Part shown: in pieces, positions 61,244-64,000 of the stretch
Position numbering within the stretch: position 1 is the first letter of the stretch
Layout of the letters: each line of letters begins with the position of its first letter
Origin: Glaciecola amylolytica
GTDB taxonomy: Bacteria > Bacteroidota > Bacteroidia > Flavobacteriales_D > Crocinitomicaceae
NCBI GenBank assembly: GCA_003856375.1
Contig: CP034120.1
Location: 4,025,501 to 4,089,500, forward strand
DNA length: 64,000 nt
Direction: 5' to 3'
Position numbers and translations under genes: made by a program
The notes under the pieces: generated by a model
The model's input: only the letters and a program-made list of their open reading frames with translations
Told to the model about the DNA's origin: nothing
The model's database searches: none

Positions 61244-62761
61244 TTACAAATTCAGGAACAATCTCCACTCCTGCGCCTGATGTTCGTTCATTACCCGCGG
61301 GAATTTATTCTGAGAACCCAGCTTTCCTTTTTCTTCCATGAACTTGTAGAAATTGTTCACACTCGTTTGATAGGAAACAGGTGATTTCAAGGTGTTGTAT
61401 TTTCTAACGGATGCGTAATCATCGTTCAATTCACATAAGAAGTCATCCACCGTTTTCATCACCAAATCGCTGTCCAGCTGCTTCTCAGATCCAAAACACC
61501 AATAATGTCTTTGTTCTTCCGTGTTTGCATACAGGCAGAATTCCGGGATGGCAATGTTCAGTTTCTCTCCGGCTTTCATGATCGCCATGTTGATATTGTC
61601 AAGAGATAAATGTTCTCCAACCAAACTCAGATATTGTTTAATCCGGCCGCTGATGCGGATTTCGCGTCGTTCCAGATCAACAAACTGCACCAGATCTCCA
61701 ACCAGATAACGCCACAAACCGGCATTGGTAGAAATAACCAGCGCGTAATCCTCTTTCAACGTTACCTCATCAACCGTTAAGGCTTTTGCCTCCGGTTTCA
61801 GATTTCCGTATTCATCAAAATTATCTCTGTTGAATGGTACAAATTCGAAGAAAATTCCGGATTTAAGCAGCAACTGCATTCCATTGCTTTCTGCTCTTTT
61901 CTGGTAGGCAAAATATCCTTCCGAAGCCAGGTAGGTATTCAGGATGTGTACCTTTTTTCCGCATACTTTTTCAAAGCGCTTTAAATAAGGTTCTACATAA
62001 ACTCCTCCGGATAAGTACAACTCCAAATTCGGCCAGATGTCGTGAATAGAATCCACCTTGTACTTCTCGATGATGCGTTCCATTAACATGATGCACCAAC
62101 TCGGAATTCCTGCCACTGTACTGATATCCCACTCCGGTGCTTTTTCCACCATGCGGTCCAGTTTTTGATTCCAATCCTTGATCGCAGCAGTTTCTGCATC
62201 CGGTTTGGTGAGCGGAAGCAATACAACAGAAGTGTGTTTCTTTAAAATTCCGGACAAATCACCTTCATAGTGTTTTCCTTTCTTTTCCGGTTTGGATGAA
62301 CCTCCAACGGCTATCAATGATTTTTGGTAAAACCCGTCCGACAAATTCAAGTCTGCCGTTGCGGTGAATTGTTTAAGGGTATTTCGTTGAAAAGAACGGA
62401 TCATTTGCTTGGTTACCGGAATGCGTTTACTCGGCGAACCCGTTGTTCCTGAAGAAAGTGCAAAATACTTGATCTTTCCCGGCCAGATTACATCCGCTTC
62501 TTCGTCCAGACAACGATGCAGCCAAGTTTGATAAAATTGATCGTAATCGCGAATGGGGATTGCTTTTTGAAAATCCTCCACCATATTTTCCGATTCAAGA
62601 ATTGATTGAAAATTATAGTGATAACCAAACTTTGTTTCCTCAGCAAACTTTAAGAGCTTACTTAATACTTTCACCTGATCTTTGAAATCCAGTCCTTTCA
62701 GTGCATTTCTCCGTGCAGAAAACTCGGTAGTCTTTTTAAGTAATTTCCCGATTATTGGCAT
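61244..62761 (-). CDS. GH3-family acyl-adenylate-forming protein
   Basis: The ATG at 62761 (MPIIGKLLKKTTEF) is chosen. The 505-residue protein has the GH3 ATP/AMP motif FALSSGTTGSPSKRIPVT and a YLSGGVYVEPYLKRFEK region of the family. Plant GH3 enzymes conjugate amino acids to acyl acids; bacterial members have unknown substrates. Confidence 0.85.
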   Translation of the reverse strand: MPIIGKLLKKTTEFSARRNALKGLDFKDQVKVLSKLLKFAEETKFGYHYNFQSILESENMVEDFQKAIPIRDYDQFYQTWLHRCLDEEADVIWPGKIKYFALSSGTTGSPSKRIPVTKQMIRSFQRNTLKQFTATADLNLSDGFYQKSLIAVGGSSKPEKKGKHYEGDLSGILKKHTSVVLLPLTKPDAETAAIKDWNQKLDRMVEKAPEWDISTVAGIPSWCIMLMERIIEKYKVDSIHDIWPNLELYLSGGVYVEPYLKRFEKVCGKKVHILNTYLASEGYFAYQKRAESNGMQLLLKSGIFFEFVPFNRDNFDEYGNLKPEAKALTVDEVTLKEDYALVISTNAGLWRYLVGDLVQFVDLERREIRISGRIKQYLSLVGEHLSLDNINMAIMKAGEKLNIAIPEFCLYANTEEQRHYWCFGSEKQLDSDLVMKTVDDFLCELNDDYASVRKYNTLKSPVSYQTSVNNFYKFMEEKGKLGSQNKFPRVMNEHQAQEWRLFLNL

Positions 62762-62898
62762 CTTTTCTCCATTTTTTAGTAGCCACAAAAGTAGCTTAAT
62801 CCTAGCAAAAGTGAGAAAAAACAACGACTTATTGTTTTATTAACGTCTTATTTTTAATATTGAACGAAGAAATGGATTCATGCATCTAAAGCTTTGAT

Positions 62899-62906
62899 TA
62901 CATTTG
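62899..62906 (+). promoter_or_regulatory. Bacteroidota -7 box before the UspA gene
   Basis: TACATTTG matches TAnnTTTG, about 32 bp upstream of the UspA start at 62938. A matching -33 element is not clear. Confidence 0.45.
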
Positions 62907-62937
62907 CACTACTATATAAAACCCAGAAAAACTCCTT

Positions 62938-63756
62938 ATGGAAAAAAAGACCATTATTGTTCCACATGATTTCACCTCAGTTGCGGAAAATGCTCTGAAT
63001 CATGCTATTAATACTGCAAAAATAACCGGTGCAGAGATTCTCCTCCTTCATGTTGTGGCTAAAGAAAAGGCTGTAGGTGAAGCAGAAGAAAAATTAAAGG
63101 CTGTTGTTGAAAAGCATAAGGAACAGATAAAAATCACTCCATATATCCGTGTTGGGAATATTTTTGATGATATCGGCGATTTCGCTTCTGAAAACCACGC
63201 GGAATTGATTTTCATGGGAACTCACGGGCAAACAGGCTGGCAGCACATCACCGGTAGTTATGCTCTTAAAGTAATTACGCATTCAACTGTTCCTTTTATT
63301 GTCGTTCAGGACAAACCGATTAAGGAAACAGGTTATGATGATATTGTGGTTCCTTTGGATCTGAACAAGGAAACAAAACAAAAACTGGCTTATGTTGCCA
63401 ATATTGCAACGTATTTCAAATCCCGCGTACACGTGATTACTCCAGACGAAACGGACGAATTTTTGCGTCATCAGGTAAAAGCCAATATTCAATTTGCCGT
63501 TCGTTTTTTCCATGAAAGAGGCATTGATGTAACAACGAAAGTAGTTCCTACCAGCGGTTTCGATAAAGAAGTGGTGAAGCACGCCGTTTCATTGGATGCG
63601 GATCTGATTGCTATCATGAACCTGAATCGCAATAATATGCTTGGAGTTATCACGGCAAACCACGAGCAATACATTTTAACCAATGATGCTCAAATCCCGA
63701 CATTGATTGTCAATCCGGTAGCAGGGAAATACGGAAGCAGCGTATTATTCAGCTAA
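62938..63756 (+). CDS. Tandem-domain universal stress protein (UspA family)
   Basis: This 272-residue protein has an N-terminal UspA domain (TIIVPHDFTSVAENALNHAI, LIFMGTHGQTGW, a G-2x-G-9x-G-like ATP motif TGSYALKVI) and a second, more degenerate one (DDIVVPLDLNKETKQKLAYV). It is a stress-response protein, often regulatory. A terminator follows. Confidence 0.85.
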   Translation: MEKKTIIVPHDFTSVAENALNHAINTAKITGAEILLLHVVAKEKAVGEAEEKLKAVVEKHKEQIKITPYIRVGNIFDDIGDFASENHAELIFMGTHGQTGWQHITGSYALKVITHSTVPFIVVQDKPIKETGYDDIVVPLDLNKETKQKLAYVANIATYFKSRVHVITPDETDEFLRHQVKANIQFAVRFFHERGIDVTTKVVPTSGFDKEVVKHAVSLDADLIAIMNLNRNNMLGVITANHEQYILTNDAQIPTLIVNPVAGKYGSSVLFS

Positions 63757-63780
63757 AAGGATAAACACATATTTAAAAGA

Positions 63781-63807
63781 AAAGTCTGCAGGTTTGCAGA
63801 CTTTTTT
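63781..63807 (+). terminator. Intrinsic terminator of the UspA gene
   Basis: AAAGTCTGCA (63781-63790) pairs with TGCAGACTTT (63795-63804) and a T run follows. Confidence 0.85.
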
Positions 63808-63946
63808 GTTTTATGACTTGTGCGAGCATTTAATTGATACATTATTGTTTCCCACAGATCTCGCGAATTACGCAGATATTAAATAAGTTCATAATCTGGG
63901 TCATCCTTTGCTCATTTCTTAAAATAATCCGGAGTTCTTTGAAGAA

Positions 63947-64000
63947 TTAGTCTTTATACTCATCCCGCAACAAACGCTCTTCCACTTCTTTCAGGTTTTG
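63947..64000 (-). CDS. 3' end of a gene that continues past the window
   Basis: The last 54 bases read on the minus strand as 17 codons plus TAA (ending EERLLRDEYKD), a clean charged helix. Too short to identify; the rest lies beyond 64,000. Confidence 0.5.
   Translation of the reverse strand, partial: QNLKEVEERLLRDEYKD

Noticed and set aside
1-64000. tRNA or rRNA genes
   Set aside because: None recognised by eye; short tRNA-like folds were not convincing.

Overview
The window looks like a Bacteroidota chromosome, probably order Flavobacteriales. The support is a type IX secretion sorting domain, a CarboxypepD-TonB receptor, Bacteroidota-type promoters (TAnnTTTG -7 boxes), lipoprotein-rich gene content, a GH3-family acyl-adenylate protein and an integrase of the Bacteroidota kind. 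A Fluviicola/Crocinitomicaceae-like host is a guess from the overall flavour, not something the sequence proves.

Positions 1 to about 31,500 are an AT-rich genomic island whose left end lies outside the window and whose right end is marked by a tyrosine recombinase (29,934-31,244). It is packed with predicted conflict/defence genes in separate cassettes: (a) a 5'-truncated ExK nuclease, a small TIR-like membrane protein and an MBL hydrolase; (b) a five-gene minus-strand run of thermolysin-like protease, MBL, patatin phospholipase with a membrane insert, second MBL and DUF3800, preceded by a membrane TPR protein; (c) a zinc-ribbon protein, an XRE regulator and a strongly folded intergenic element that may be an RNA; (d) sce7726 and beta-family proteins overlapping tail to tail; (e) a PD-(D/E)XK nuclease with a YobI-type ATPase, in a block of visibly higher GC; (f) AbiV plus an Mrr-like endonuclease; (g) a mobile-element module with two excisionase-like HTH proteins; (h) an MBL, a fused E2-E1-JAB protein and a four-helix membrane protein, divergent from a sigma-like factor, a helical protein and an ImmA/IrrE peptidase. 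The last arrangement, a ubiquitin-like conjugation operon beside a protease-controlled regulator, and the protease/MBL/patatin operon are the best candidates for undescribed systems.

From about 31,500 to 64,000 the DNA is ordinary chromosome: hemJ, a cyclase, an M48 protease, uvrC, a TonB receptor, dprA, a C1 peptidase, a BlaI regulator, a TPR-LuxR regulator, mfd, a GH38-like mannosidase, a T9SS cargo protein, an ECF sigma/anti-sigma pair, fbp, an EamA transporter, a GH3 protein and a tandem UspA protein. Two structures here are not genes: a palindromic repeat at gene 3' ends (four copies, one at the island edge), and a decayed duplicate of the blaI 3' end with its terminator.

Functional statements come from visible motifs and remembered families. 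No search was run, and all operons, effectors and regulatory schemes are inferences.
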